DNA of 36,826 bases, taken from positions 1 to 36,826 of the IMG/VR virus record IMGVR_UViG_3300029267_003577; one strand, given 5' to 3'. Source of the DNA: a virus. Below, in pieces: positions 8,293-17,700 of this stretch. Made by a program: the position numbers and the translations under genes. The stretch's first letter is position 1. Every line of letters begins with the position of its first letter. The notes beneath the pieces are model-generated. The model had not been told where the DNA came from. It ran no database searches and saw only the letters and a program-made list of their open reading frames with translations.

Positions 8293-8937
8293 GTGGTCGA
8301 GGTCAAGACCAACGCCGACGACTTCGATCGGCGGGTTCGCGCGTTCGCTCGCATCTTCCCCGAGGAGTTCGACACCGCGCTGAACAAGCTCGGCGCGCGC
8401 TGGCTCCGCGGCATGGCCGGCCGGCTGAGTCGCGACTCGCGCAACCGTTCGCGGACCAAGGTCCGCTGGCGAACCGGCCGTCTCGCACGCTCGTTCTTCT
8501 TCAACCTGAACGGCAAGGGCGGGAAGCTCGAAGGCAAGGAGCTGGCGTTCGGCTCGCGCATGCCGGGGCAGACCAACTACGCCGGTGTCCACGAGCTGGG
8601 CACGCGCGGCGCCGGCGGCACGCTGCCGACGATCCGCCCGACCCGCAGCCAGTACCTCGCGATCCCGCTGCAGGCGGCGTTTGAGGGCACTGCCGAGGCG
8701 CGGCCGACGTCGGCGTTCCGGCCCGACTCCTTCGTCCTGAAGGCCGCCGACGGGCGCCTGTTCATCGTGCGGCGCTCGGGCGACGGCCTGCAGCTGCTCT
8801 TCAAGCTCCAGAAGACCGTCGACATCCCGCCGCGGCTCGGCATGCGCGACACGATGCGCAGCGTGCTGAAGAACAACCTCCGGCGCGAGACGCTCGCCGC
8901 GCTCGACCGGGCGGCGAGGAAGGCGTTCGTAGCATGA
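8293..8937 (+). CDS. Tail completion/neck protein (HK97 gp10 or Mu gpG-like)
   Basis: 214 residues starting at a GTG directly after the adaptor TAG. The N-terminal helix (FDRRVRAFARIFPEEFDTALNKLGARW) leads to a basic segment with the family-like 'R.RTGRLARSF' pattern, then YAGVHELGTRG, the 'A..hE.G' motif of gp10/virion-morphogenesis proteins. The family links the connector to the tail terminator. A long beta-rich insertion (about 120-175) makes it larger than usual. Its stop overlaps the next ATG (ATGA). Confidence 0.7.
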   Translation: MVEVKTNADDFDRRVRAFARIFPEEFDTALNKLGARWLRGMAGRLSRDSRNRSRTKVRWRTGRLARSFFFNLNGKGGKLEGKELAFGSRMPGQTNYAGVHELGTRGAGGTLPTIRPTRSQYLAIPLQAAFEGTAEARPTSAFRPDSFVLKAADGRLFIVRRSGDGLQLLFKLQKTVDIPPRLGMRDTMRSVLKNNLRRETLAALDRAARKAFVA

Positions 8938-9293
8938 CCTCGTTCGCCACCGTCGACGTCCTCGACGTCCTGCTCCCCTTCGAGGGCTTCACCGAGACCG
9001 GCTCGATGCAGGCCGAGTCGACGAACTCGGGCGACCTGGTCGTGCAGGCGCGCGCCTTCTCGGGCCGCGTCGAGCGCTCGTGGTCGTGGGAGGTCACCTT
9101 CGACACGGTCGTCGCGCGCGATCGACTCCTCGACCTGCACGAACGCTCCGGGTACGGCGTGCTCCCGCTTCGCTGGACGCCTCCCGGCGAGAGCGAGATC
9201 AGCGTGTTCCTCACCTTCCCCGACGGCCTGCCGACGCGCGAGAACCCGGACCTCGGGCACTCGTTTCGGATCCAACTGGACGAGGTGCTCTGA
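8934..9293 (+). CDS. Small structural protein with gpM-like C-terminal motif
   Basis: 119 residues, overlapping its neighbours by 4 and 1 nt. The C-terminal part has LPLRWTPPGE followed by a strand-rich segment ending FRIQLDEVL. This echoes lambda minor tail protein M (pattern FLWTPP-E followed by strands and an acidic end) and the gpM-like segment of the 1211-residue protein at 14702. Position between the neck and tail-terminator genes is unusual for gpM. I infer a neck or tail-end role; the link to gpM rests on a short motif and length. Confidence 0.5.
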   Translation: MTSFATVDVLDVLLPFEGFTETGSMQAESTNSGDLVVQARAFSGRVERSWSWEVTFDTVVARDRLLDLHERSGYGVLPLRWTPPGESEISVFLTFPDGLPTRENPDLGHSFRIQLDEVL

Positions 9294-9760
9294 TGGCGAC
9301 CGCTACCGCCGCCGAGCAGGTGCTCCAGGAGCTGAAGACCGCGCTCGAAGACATCACCGTCGCGAACGGCTACAAGACCGACATCGGCGTGGTCGAGTTC
9401 GAGGAGAAGATGCCCGAGAACATCTACTCCTACCCCGCGATCGCGATCAGCGAGATCGGGACGGACGAGGACCAGGACTCATTTGCCGACTACAACGCGT
9501 ACTGGATGCGCTGCCTGCTCGAAGGGTTCATCGAGAGCACCCTCGACAAGAAGGGGCTGGCCGGCCAGCTCTGCGGCGACATCCGCGACCGCCTGTTTTC
9601 CGAGCTGCCGGCGGTGCTGGGCAGCCTCTCCAGACAGGTCAAGATCGACTCGACGTTCCGCATCTACGGAGACGAGAGCGACCCGAGGGCCGGCTTCCTG
9701 ATGGTGATTCGGATCTACTTCCGAACGCCCATCCAAGACTCTTTCACTCTGATCCCCTAG
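9293..9760 (+). CDS. Tail terminator-like protein
   Basis: 155 residues; the start is the ATG overlapping the preceding TGA (TGATG), although the frame is open further upstream. The N-terminal helix (AAEQVLQELKTALEDITVANGYKTDIGVVEF) and the following PAIAISEIG and helix/strand alternation fit gpU/HK97-type tail terminators, which cap the tail tube and join it to the head. Length and position immediately before the tail tube gene agree. No catalytic motif is expected or seen. Confidence 0.6.
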   Translation: MATATAAEQVLQELKTALEDITVANGYKTDIGVVEFEEKMPENIYSYPAIAISEIGTDEDQDSFADYNAYWMRCLLEGFIESTLDKKGLAGQLCGDIRDRLFSELPAVLGSLSRQVKIDSTFRIYGDESDPRAGFLMVIRIYFRTPIQDSFTLIP

Positions 9761-9773
9761 CCCCGACCGACTC

Positions 9774-11315
9774 ATGGTTCTTCTCACTCAACGGAAGCAG
9801 CTCGGGCTGAAGATCGAAGCCGTCGAGGGCACGCCCGAGACGATCACGTCTTCCGAGCTGGTCACGGTTCTCTCTCCGAACCCCACCATCAACCTGAACA
9901 ACGTCCGTCGCCCGGTGCTGCGCGGCACGTTCTCGAAGCTCGCTTCGCTGACCGGCATCCAGGACGCCGCGCTCTCCTACCAGCAGGAGTTCGCGGGCAA
10001 CCTCGCCGGCGACCCGACCATCGCCCCGGCCATCGGTGTCTCGATGAAGGCGTGCGGGTTCCGCGAGGTCGATCTCTACGCGGTCGAGATCGCGTCGTTC
10101 ACGGGCGACCGCGTCGTCGTCGGCGACATCCTCACCGGCGACAACAACGCGTCGGGCACGGACACCGTCCGCGTCATGGCGACGATGAAGAAGGACACGT
10201 TCGACGACGCCGGCGGCGACAAGAACACGCACGCCGACATCCTCTTCTTCGAGCAGCTCACCGGCGCCCTCACCTCGTCCGACACGTCGCTGACGTGCCT
10301 GAACCCGAACCTCGCGGTCGGCGTCTCGCACTCGCTCGCGGCTCCGGTGCTCGGCCTCTCGTCGCAGACCCCGACGCGTGTGGGCACGGCCTACGTCCCG
10401 ACGTCGCAGAAGATCCTGCGTGCGACCGGCGCCATCACCGGCACGTTCACGGTCGGCGAGAACGTCTTCCAGCTGATCGACACGACCAGCGCGGCGACCG
10501 CGCTCGACGTGGCTTACGGCCGCGTCGTGGCGACCGGCGGCTCGGGCGGCTCGGCGTACGTCGACATCCAGACGTACGACTCGTCGTTCCCGTTCGCGAT
10601 CGAAGCTGCGCCGCCTGCCGACATCACCGGCGTCGACTCCGGCGCGACGCAGGCGACCACGGCCGTCGAGCTGGTGCAGGGTCAGTCGCTCACCGCGAAG
10701 TTCTTCGAGGACGGTATCTCGAAGACGTTCGCCGGCTGCCGGGGCTCGAACACCTTCAACCTGCCCACGGGTGGCTTCCCCACGATGGACGTCAACCTGC
10801 AGGGCGCCTACAACGCTGTCGCCGACGAGGCGAACCTCTCGACCGGCGGTGCGACGCAGGCCGCCGTTCCGACGTTCCTCGGCACCGAGTTCCGCGTCAA
10901 CCGGACCTGGCTCCCGTGCGCGTCGCAGATCACGATCGACATGGGGCAGACCCTCGTGCGTCGGACCTGTCAAAACAACGCCGCAGGCCTGGAGGGCTTC
11001 ATCATCACCGATCGCACGCCGACGCTGACGATGGACCCCGAGCAGGTGCAGGAGATCGTCTCCGGCGCCTACACGAAGGCGAAGAACGCGACGACGTTCG
11101 ACATGCAGCTGCGCTTCGGCAACTTCACGAGCGGCTCGGGCGTCGACGCCTGGCTGATCTCGATGGACGTCTGCCAGTACGAGGCGCTCAACGCCGGCGA
11201 TCGGGACGGACTGATCACCTACGACGCGACCGTCCAGATCAACTCGTACGACTCGGTGGAGGACGCCGAGATCGCCATCTGCAACTACGACCGCGCGGTC
11301 GTGGACGCCATCTGA
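9774..11315 (+). CDS. Major tail (tube) protein
   Basis: 513 residues, about twice the lambda gpV length. The N-terminus reads like the phage tail tube family (KIEAVEGTPETITSSELVTVLSPNPTINLNNVRRPVLRGTFSKLASLTG), with an early beta-sandwich pattern and the 'gt' capping typical of tube proteins. The C-terminal third (TFNLPTGGFPTMDVNLQG and MDPEQVQEIVSGAYTKAKN) resembles the second half of a tube domain. The middle (about 110-290) is extra, Thr/Ala/Asp-rich and strand-rich, possibly an inserted surface domain. Location between terminator and tail chaperones fits. High expression is expected. Confidence 0.7.
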   Translation: MVLLTQRKQLGLKIEAVEGTPETITSSELVTVLSPNPTINLNNVRRPVLRGTFSKLASLTGIQDAALSYQQEFAGNLAGDPTIAPAIGVSMKACGFREVDLYAVEIASFTGDRVVVGDILTGDNNASGTDTVRVMATMKKDTFDDAGGDKNTHADILFFEQLTGALTSSDTSLTCLNPNLAVGVSHSLAAPVLGLSSQTPTRVGTAYVPTSQKILRATGAITGTFTVGENVFQLIDTTSAATALDVAYGRVVATGGSGGSAYVDIQTYDSSFPFAIEAAPPADITGVDSGATQATTAVELVQGQSLTAKFFEDGISKTFAGCRGSNTFNLPTGGFPTMDVNLQGAYNAVADEANLSTGGATQAAVPTFLGTEFRVNRTWLPCASQITIDMGQTLVRRTCQNNAAGLEGFIITDRTPTLTMDPEQVQEIVSGAYTKAKNATTFDMQLRFGNFTSGSGVDAWLISMDVCQYEALNAGDRDGLITYDATVQINSYDSVEDAEIAICNYDRAVVDAI

Positions 11316-11343
11316 TCCAACCTAGCCGAAAGGGGCCGTACCC

Positions 11344-11808
11344 ATGCAGCGCATCACCCGGAAGCCGAAGCTCCACGAGTTCATCCCGACGTCGCAGAAG
11401 CGCGTCGTCGAACCCGGACGCATCGAGCCCATCCTCGACGACGACGGCGAGCCCGTTCTCGACGAGGATGGCAACCCGACGCACGAGGTCATCGATCCCG
11501 TGCGCGAGCCGATCGACGAGCCGCTGACGTTCGTCTATCGGGAGCTTCGGCGTGCGGAGTTCTCCGCCGTGTCGGAGATCGTTCTTCGCGAGAAAGGCGA
11601 GTTCCAGTTCACGATCGACACCGCCTACGAGGTGGTCGAGATCGTGACCGAGGAGATCCGCAACGCCGAGATCGAGGAGGACGACGGGAGCGTGAGGCCG
11701 ATCGAGATCCCCGGCGACCTCGACCTGCTCCCCGCTGCCGACGTCGCCGAGTTCGGCCTGCACGTCTTCGCCGAGGCGCGACTGCGAGGCGACCAGGGGG
11801 AAAAGTGA
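11344..11808 (+). CDS. Tail assembly chaperone, first frame (gpG-like)
   Basis: 154 residues, acidic, with a GAAAGGGG ribosome binding site before the ATG. It is a small helical protein just before the tape measure, the place of the lambda G gene. The centre has repeats of DDDGEP/DEDGNPTHEV. Its 3' end overlaps the next gene at GTGA, and that gene lies in the -1 frame, as in the lambda G/GT arrangement. No sequence motif beyond position and size supports the name. It would bind the tape measure during tail assembly. Confidence 0.6.
   Translation: MQRITRKPKLHEFIPTSQKRVVEPGRIEPILDDDGEPVLDEDGNPTHEVIDPVREPIDEPLTFVYRELRRAEFSAVSEIVLREKGEFQFTIDTAYEVVEIVTEEIRNAEIEEDDGSVRPIEIPGDLDLLPAADVAEFGLHVFAEARLRGDQGEK
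11796..11808 (+). other. Candidate -1 frameshift site between tail chaperone frames
   Basis: The first frame ends CAG GGG GAA AAG TGA; the run G5-A4-G lies just before the stop. The second frame is -1 and open across it. A peptidyl-tRNA on GGG (11797-11799) could re-pair perfectly with 11796-11798. This is not the canonical X-XXY-YYZ heptamer, as the GAA codon would mismatch after a slip. GTGA stop-start coupling, common in this genome, is the plain alternative. Confidence 0.35.
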
Positions 11809-12251
11809 TCGCGGCGGCGCATCGCGTGCATCGGCTCGACGACGGCGCGCCGGACTGCACCGTGTGCCGTCGTCCTAGTCGCGCCGCGCTGCGCGAGCGC
11901 TGGGGATGCGATCGACCGGCCGTCAGCGAGGTCTTCCGGTCGACGTGTACCGAGTGCCACAACACCCGCGACGACTGCGAGACGTGCGGCGGCTCCGGCT
12001 CCCAGGGCTGGTACCGCTGCCCGTCTTCGCAGACCGACGACTTCGGCATGATGGTCGCCGAGGTCGCCGAGAACCTGACGGCGTGGGGCGAGTGGCCTGA
12101 CGGGAAGCCCTGGCAGGACCAGCCGAACTCGCTCTACGAGGCGGTGAAGCTGTACCGGAGCGAGGTGGGTCGAATCCGTGAGGCGCAGCGCGAGTCGGCG
12201 CAGCGCGAGGCTGAGAGCGCGCGCAGGGCCGCGCAGGCGAAGCACCGATGA
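11805..12251 (+). CDS. Tail chaperone second-frame protein with zinc-finger N-terminus
   Basis: 148 residues from a GTG overlapping the preceding TGA, ending in an ATGA overlap with the tape measure. Positions 18 and 21 (CTVC), 35, 48 and 51 (CTEC), 58 and 61 (CETC) and 72 are Cys; CETCGGSG matches the DnaJ CxxCxGxG repeat. The C-terminal part (AENLTAWGEWPDGKPWQDQPNSLYEA) resembles the tail-chaperone downstream module that precedes tape-measure genes, with a W-G-x-P...Q-P pattern. A charged Ala/Arg/Glu helix ends the chain. It may be made alone, or as a fusion to the first frame. Zinc binding is inferred from the Cys pairs. Confidence 0.6.
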   Translation: MIAAAHRVHRLDDGAPDCTVCRRPSRAALRERWGCDRPAVSEVFRSTCTECHNTRDDCETCGGSGSQGWYRCPSSQTDDFGMMVAEVAENLTAWGEWPDGKPWQDQPNSLYEAVKLYRSEVGRIREAQRESAQREAESARRAAQAKHR

Positions 12252-14698
12252 CCGACCGCAGCGAATTCGTCGTCTCCTTCCGCAGCGAGGACCAGGGCCT
12301 CGTCGGCGACTTCAAGCAGATCGGTACCGCGGGCAAGCGCGCCGGCGACAAGATCGAGGATGCCTTCGAGGACGCCGGTCGCGAGGTGCGGAAGTTCGGT
12401 CAGACGACCGACCGCACGATGAACCGCGTGCGTCGGAGCACGTCGAGCGTGACGAAGGCCGCGACGAGCCTCCGTGGTGCGTTCCTCGGGCTCGGCGTCG
12501 GTCTCGCTGCCGCTGCCGGCGGGCGGGCGGCGTTCTCGCTCGGCACCGACCTCCTGAGCCAGGCCAGCGACGCCGAGGAGGCGCAATCGAAGTTCGACGT
12601 CGTGTTCCGCGGTGTCACCGAGGAGGCGACCGACGCGGTGCAGCGCATCGCCGACGAGACTGGCCGCTCGCGCTTCGCGCTGACCGACTTCTTCTCGACG
12701 CTGCAGGACACGTTCGTCCCGCTGGGCTTCGCGCGCGACGAGGCGCTGGAGCTTTCTGAGACGCTCGTGCAGCTCGGCGTCGACCTGGGCTCGTTCAACA
12801 ACCGCGCGGACGCCGAAGTCATCAAGGCCCTGCAGTCGGCGATCGTCGGCAACACGGAGACGCTGCGACAGTTCGGCGTCGTGATCACCCAGGAGACTCT
12901 CAACCAGGAGCTGCTCGCGCAGGGGATCGAGGGCGGCGTCAAGGCTGCGACCGAGGCCGAGAAAGCGTACGCCCGTGTCGCGATCACGTTGCGCTCCACG
13001 ACCGACGCGCAGGGCGACGCGGCTCGCACCGCGGAGTCGTTCGAGAACCGCGTCAAGCGCCTGCAGGCGGCCTTCGAGGAGGTCCGCGTCGAGCTGGGCG
13101 GCCAGCTGATCGAGCTGGTGAACGAGTTGGTGACGGACCTGGGTGGCCTGGACGAGATCGTCGACCTGGTCACGATCGGCCTGACCGCCGGTGCCGAGGC
13201 GTTCGAGATCATCCTCAAGGCCGCCTTCGCTGCGGCCGAGGGCTTCCTGCAGACGGGGCAGGACGCCGACACGCTGACCGAGAACATCAGCGGGCTCTCC
13301 GACGACTTCGAGGGATTCTTCGAGATCGCCGAGGACGTCGGCGAGGGCGTGAAGCGCTTCACGGACACAGTCGCCGACGCCGGGCCGATCTTCAGTGCGC
13401 TGGGCCAGACCGGCGCGATCGTCTTCAACGCACTCCAGGTCGGCGTCGACTCGCTGATCCTGGGCTTCACGGCCTTCCAGGGGACGATCCTCCCGATCCA
13501 GGAGCAGCTGCTGGGCCTCGCGCGCAGCGGCTTCGAGCCCCTGCAGGCGGCCTTCTCGTTCTTCGTGCGGGAGGGGATCGAGGGCTTCGCCGACATCCTC
13601 GACGGCGCCGCGCGCTTCGTCGCGTTCTTCGACAAGGATCTCTCGTTCGCGGCGAGCGGTGCTGCGGCCGTGATCCGCGGAAGCGCGTCGAACATCGCCG
13701 AGGGCTTCACCGAGGACGTCGACAACCTGCTCACCGCTGCCGAGGCGACCGCGAAGGACGCCGGCGAGCGACTGGGCGAGATCCAGCGCGACGCCGTCGA
13801 GCGCATCCTCGGCGCGCGCCCCGACGGCACCGGCGCGCTCGGTATCGACGATCTGCTCGGCTTCGGCGACACGTCGCTCGGCCCGCTCACCGGCGAGGGC
13901 AACGCCGAGGAGTTGGCGAACGCGATCGACAAGTTGTGGGAGGCCGCGGTCGAGATCGCGAACCCGGCCGAGATCCCCGTCGAGGTGCTTCCGCCGATGC
14001 CGGAGGAGGTCAAGGAGACGGTCATGCAGATCGAGGCCGAGGCGCCGCCGGTGAAGGTGGAGGTCAAGGTCGAGGGCGACACCGAGGAGACGAAGAAGAG
14101 CGTCGAGGAGACGAAGGACGCAATCGACGAGTTCTCCGCGGTCGCGCAGGACTCGTTCGAGGGCCTCCTCGTCAACCTCTCCGACGGCGAGCGCGGCTTC
14201 GAGGACTTCGCGAACACGGCGATTCGCTCCCTTGCACGCGTCGCCGCGCAACAGCTGACATCTTCGATCTTCACGGGGCTCGGGTTCAGCGAGGGTGGGA
14301 CGCTCTCGTTCTCGCAGGGTGGCACGCTCACGAGCGGCGGGAAGCCGATCAGTTTCGGCGCGTTCCCGACCGGCGGGGTCGTGCGTGACCCAACCGTCGC
14401 CCTGTTCGGCGACCAGTCGCCCGCGTTCAAGGGCGAGGCGTTCGTGCCGATCCCCGGCGACGCGCAGGGCATCCCCGTCGACTTCCGTGGCGGCTTCCCG
14501 GAGCAAGCCGCGGGCGGCGACTCGGCGCCGATCTACAACTTCCGCTTCGACGTCAGCGCGACGGACGCCGCATCGTTCAACGATCAGCTCGTGCGCAGCT
14601 CCACGCGAGATCTGCTCACCGGCATCGTCGCCGACGGGATTCGTGGGGCGAGCCCGGGGCTCCGCGCCGAGGTTCGGAGTGTCGCGAACAGCGCATGA
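12248..14698 (+). CDS. Tail tape measure protein
   Basis: 816 residues; the length sets tail length in this family, so a tail of roughly 120 nm is suggested by the usual 0.15 nm per residue. An Ala/Gly-rich hydrophobic segment lies near residues 75-100 (FLGLGVGLAAAAGG), followed by long helices and coiled coils. The last 130 residues are Gly-rich with FSEGGTLSFSQGG, GAFPTGGVV and KGEAFVPIPGD, the usual C-terminal signature of lambda-type tape measures. The ATG overlaps the chaperone stop. The next gene starts 3 nt after its TGA. Confidence 0.85.
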   Translation: MTDRSEFVVSFRSEDQGLVGDFKQIGTAGKRAGDKIEDAFEDAGREVRKFGQTTDRTMNRVRRSTSSVTKAATSLRGAFLGLGVGLAAAAGGRAAFSLGTDLLSQASDAEEAQSKFDVVFRGVTEEATDAVQRIADETGRSRFALTDFFSTLQDTFVPLGFARDEALELSETLVQLGVDLGSFNNRADAEVIKALQSAIVGNTETLRQFGVVITQETLNQELLAQGIEGGVKAATEAEKAYARVAITLRSTTDAQGDAARTAESFENRVKRLQAAFEEVRVELGGQLIELVNELVTDLGGLDEIVDLVTIGLTAGAEAFEIILKAAFAAAEGFLQTGQDADTLTENISGLSDDFEGFFEIAEDVGEGVKRFTDTVADAGPIFSALGQTGAIVFNALQVGVDSLILGFTAFQGTILPIQEQLLGLARSGFEPLQAAFSFFVREGIEGFADILDGAARFVAFFDKDLSFAASGAAAVIRGSASNIAEGFTEDVDNLLTAAEATAKDAGERLGEIQRDAVERILGARPDGTGALGIDDLLGFGDTSLGPLTGEGNAEELANAIDKLWEAAVEIANPAEIPVEVLPPMPEEVKETVMQIEAEAPPVKVEVKVEGDTEETKKSVEETKDAIDEFSAVAQDSFEGLLVNLSDGERGFEDFANTAIRSLARVAAQQLTSSIFTGLGFSEGGTLSFSQGGTLTSGGKPISFGAFPTGGVVRDPTVALFGDQSPAFKGEAFVPIPGDAQGIPVDFRGGFPEQAAGGDSAPIYNFRFDVSATDAASFNDQLVRSSTRDLLTGIVADGIRGASPGLRAEVRSVANSA

Positions 14699-14701
14699 GC
14701 C

Positions 14702-17700
14702 ATGCACGTCATCCCCTCCGACGACTCCTTCGACTACGGCAACGCTGGTTCCGATCCCTACGGAACCTTCTTGCTCGGGTACTTGGGCTGGGAGCCGAAG
14801 AGCGGCGTGGACGCTGGGCTCCTCGTTCGCAGCGGCGCGGTCGGTCCGGGGCGCGCGTGGGCGATCGGCGAAGAGGACATCGCGACGAACGACGACGTGC
14901 CCGTCGCGTTCATGCGCCGGCAGTCGTTTCAGGCCGACTGCTCTGTCCGGGCGGCCTTCAAGTTCACTGCGCGTCAGGGTGTTGCGACCCAGGATCACGG
15001 GTACGAGCTGGGCGTCTTCGCTCGCGCTACTGGCGGCACCCTGACCGACGACGGGACCGAGTTCGTCCACTACGTCGATGGAAGCGCCTACGCCGCGCTG
15101 CTCACGCGGACCGGCACCGATGCGTACGACCTGACGATCGCGCGGTGGAGCGGCGGGACTGAGACGACGCTCGCGACGAAGTCGCTCACGCTGATCGCTC
15201 CGACGCTCGTCAGCAAGGCGCTGCGGCTGCGCCTCGACTGCGTGACGAACGTCTCAGGCGACGTCGAGCTGTCCGCGCAGGTGCAGAACCTCGCGGCCTA
15301 CGACGTCACGCCGAAGAAGCCGTCGCGCCCGGTCGGCGGCTTCCAGCTTCCCGGCGCCTCGGTCGGCATCCTGGACATCGAGGACGACTGGACGGAGCTG
15401 CTCTCGCACACCGACAGCTCGGGCTCGAAGCTCACTTCGGCTGGCCGCTGCGGGTTCCTGATCGAGCGCGAGCGCGAGTACGACTCCGGCGCGACGCGGA
15501 TCGTGACGGCGATCTCGAACTTCACGGTGCGCACCGAGGCGGAAACGATCCTGTTCGCCGACGGCTTCAAGCGTGCGGCGATCAACCTCGGGCGCCCCTT
15601 CACTGACGCGTGGTCGGACCCGGCGACCTCGGTGCAGGGCGACTGGACGCACGACCTGTTCAGTGTCGAGCAGGACGCGAGCGTGATGCTGCGCCGCGAC
15701 ACCGCTGCCGAGGAGGTCACGCAGACGCCGACCGCGTCTCCGGGCTCGTCGATGAACCTGACGCCGGCGACGAGCGACTACCTCTCGATCGACCTGAGCG
15801 ACGCCGGCTACGTCGGCGCGATCCCGCTGCGCTCGGCGACCCTGTTCACCTGGGCGTGCCGCACGAACCTCGACGCGAACGCCGCGGGCAACGTGCTCTG
15901 GGACGACTTCCTCTCGCTCGGCAACGGGCAGTCGATCGGGTTTACGCTCGGGCTGACTCCGGGCGGCGCGGCGAACACGTTCCGCATGTACGCGATCGTC
16001 AGCGGCACGGGGACCTCGTCGGGGACCACCTACGAGACCGCCGACATCGCCGAGGCGTCGATCCTCTCGACGACGGCGCACCTGGCCTGGACCCTCAGCT
16101 CGGCGAACGACCGGGTGCGCTTCTACCTGAACGGGACCCTGCAGGTGGAGCGCGCGATGACCGAGGACCCGGAGATCCGCGGCGCGACCGAGACCCGGGT
16201 GGGCTGGAACGGCACGGCCGGCGCCACGACCGCGAACTTCCTCGACGGGCGCGTCGACGACCTCCGGCTCTACTGGCTGGAGCTGGACGCCGCGGCCCTG
16301 CAGCACCTCGCCGCGACCAGCCTCTCCGGGGTCGGGACGGGGATCGACTTCCCGTCCCTGGGACTCCTGATCGACTTCGAGGCGGCTCAGAGCCAGGTCG
16401 CGACCCTCGGCGGGTACTTCCCGGCCACGCACGGCGTCTCTCCTGGCGTCTCCTGGGCTTTCGAGGGGTCTGCGGCGACGACGACCGGGATCAGCGCCGC
16501 GGCCCGTACGCGGGCGTACAGCGCCTCCCAGCGCCCCGTCGACGACGACCGGAACCAGAACCGGGCCGTGACGGTCGAGCTGGCCGACGTGAACACCACG
16601 GCCGGGCCCTTCGTGCGGGGCGCGCTGGCGGCCGACGGGACCTTCACGGGCTACCGCCTGGACGTCCGCCCGGCCCCCGACGCCGTCGCGCTGCTCTACC
16701 GGGTCAACTCCGGGGCCGAGACCCTGCTGGCGCAGGCGTCGATCACGCTGGCCCTCTCGACCCAGTACGTCGTCCAGCTGCAGGTGAGCCGCTCGAATTC
16801 CGGGCAGCCCGACTCGGCCAGCACGCTCGCGGCCTACCTCGGCGGGACGCAGATCGTGCTCGTCGCCGAGACGGCCGCCGACAACGTGTTCGCGGACAGC
16901 GCGGGGACGATCCGCGACGCGAGCACCAACCGGATCGCGTCGGGCAAGCTGGAGGGGTTCCACATCCTCACGCCCGGCGGGACCGGCGCGACCGACATCG
17001 ACACCTGGGCCCAGGGCCCCCTCGACAACCTGACCTTCGCGATCGAGGGCGACTCGATCGTCCTGCGGTCGGAGGTCAGCGGGGTCACCGGGAACCTGAC
17101 GGACGGCGTCGGGACCGGGAACGCTCCGCTGCAGCCGCTGCGCCGCGCGCAGCTCGCGCACATCGACGTCGCCCGGTACGAGTCGTCCCACCCCGTGCGC
17201 AAGCTGCGCGGGGAGGTCTCGCGGCGCGGGTTCGAGAGCGTGTCGTTCCTGCTCTCCGACTCGGAGCTGACGGCGTTCCGCACGTTCTTCAACGACCACC
17301 GCGCGAGCGAGATCCCGTTCCTCTGGACGCCGCCGGACGAAGCGCAGGGGACCTTCTCGTTCGGCCGCCCGCAGTTCACCGCGACGCCGATCGTCCCCGG
17401 GCAGACGCAGGTTACCTTCGACCTGATCGAGCGGCTCGACTACGTGGACAGCCCGCCCGCGCTCCTCACGCCGGCGCAGGCGCCCGGTCGCCTCTTCTGG
17501 TGCTCGGCGCAGACGAACTGCTTCACGATCTCGCCGACGCCCGACGCGGTCCCCGACGACAAGACGAAGACGTTCACCTCGCTCCTCGGTCCCGTCGATC
17601 GCTGGTCGAACGCCGACGCGCAGTACCCCTCCCCGACGGACGGCTCGGTCGGTCGTCACCTCAGCGCGGCCTTCTCGGACTCGGTGGGCAACGGCACCCC

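Noticed and set aside
11796-11808. Classic X-XXY-YYZ slippery heptamer
   Set aside because: In the reading frame the codons are GGG GAA AAG, so a tandem slip would leave a mismatch; only P-site slippage on GGG is possible, hence the low score.
12134-15070. A long open frame on the minus strand opposite the tape measure
   Set aside because: It is a GC-driven shadow: composition is Arg/Leu/Asp-rich and low in complexity, while the + strand frames carry the recognisable tape measure and tip proteins.
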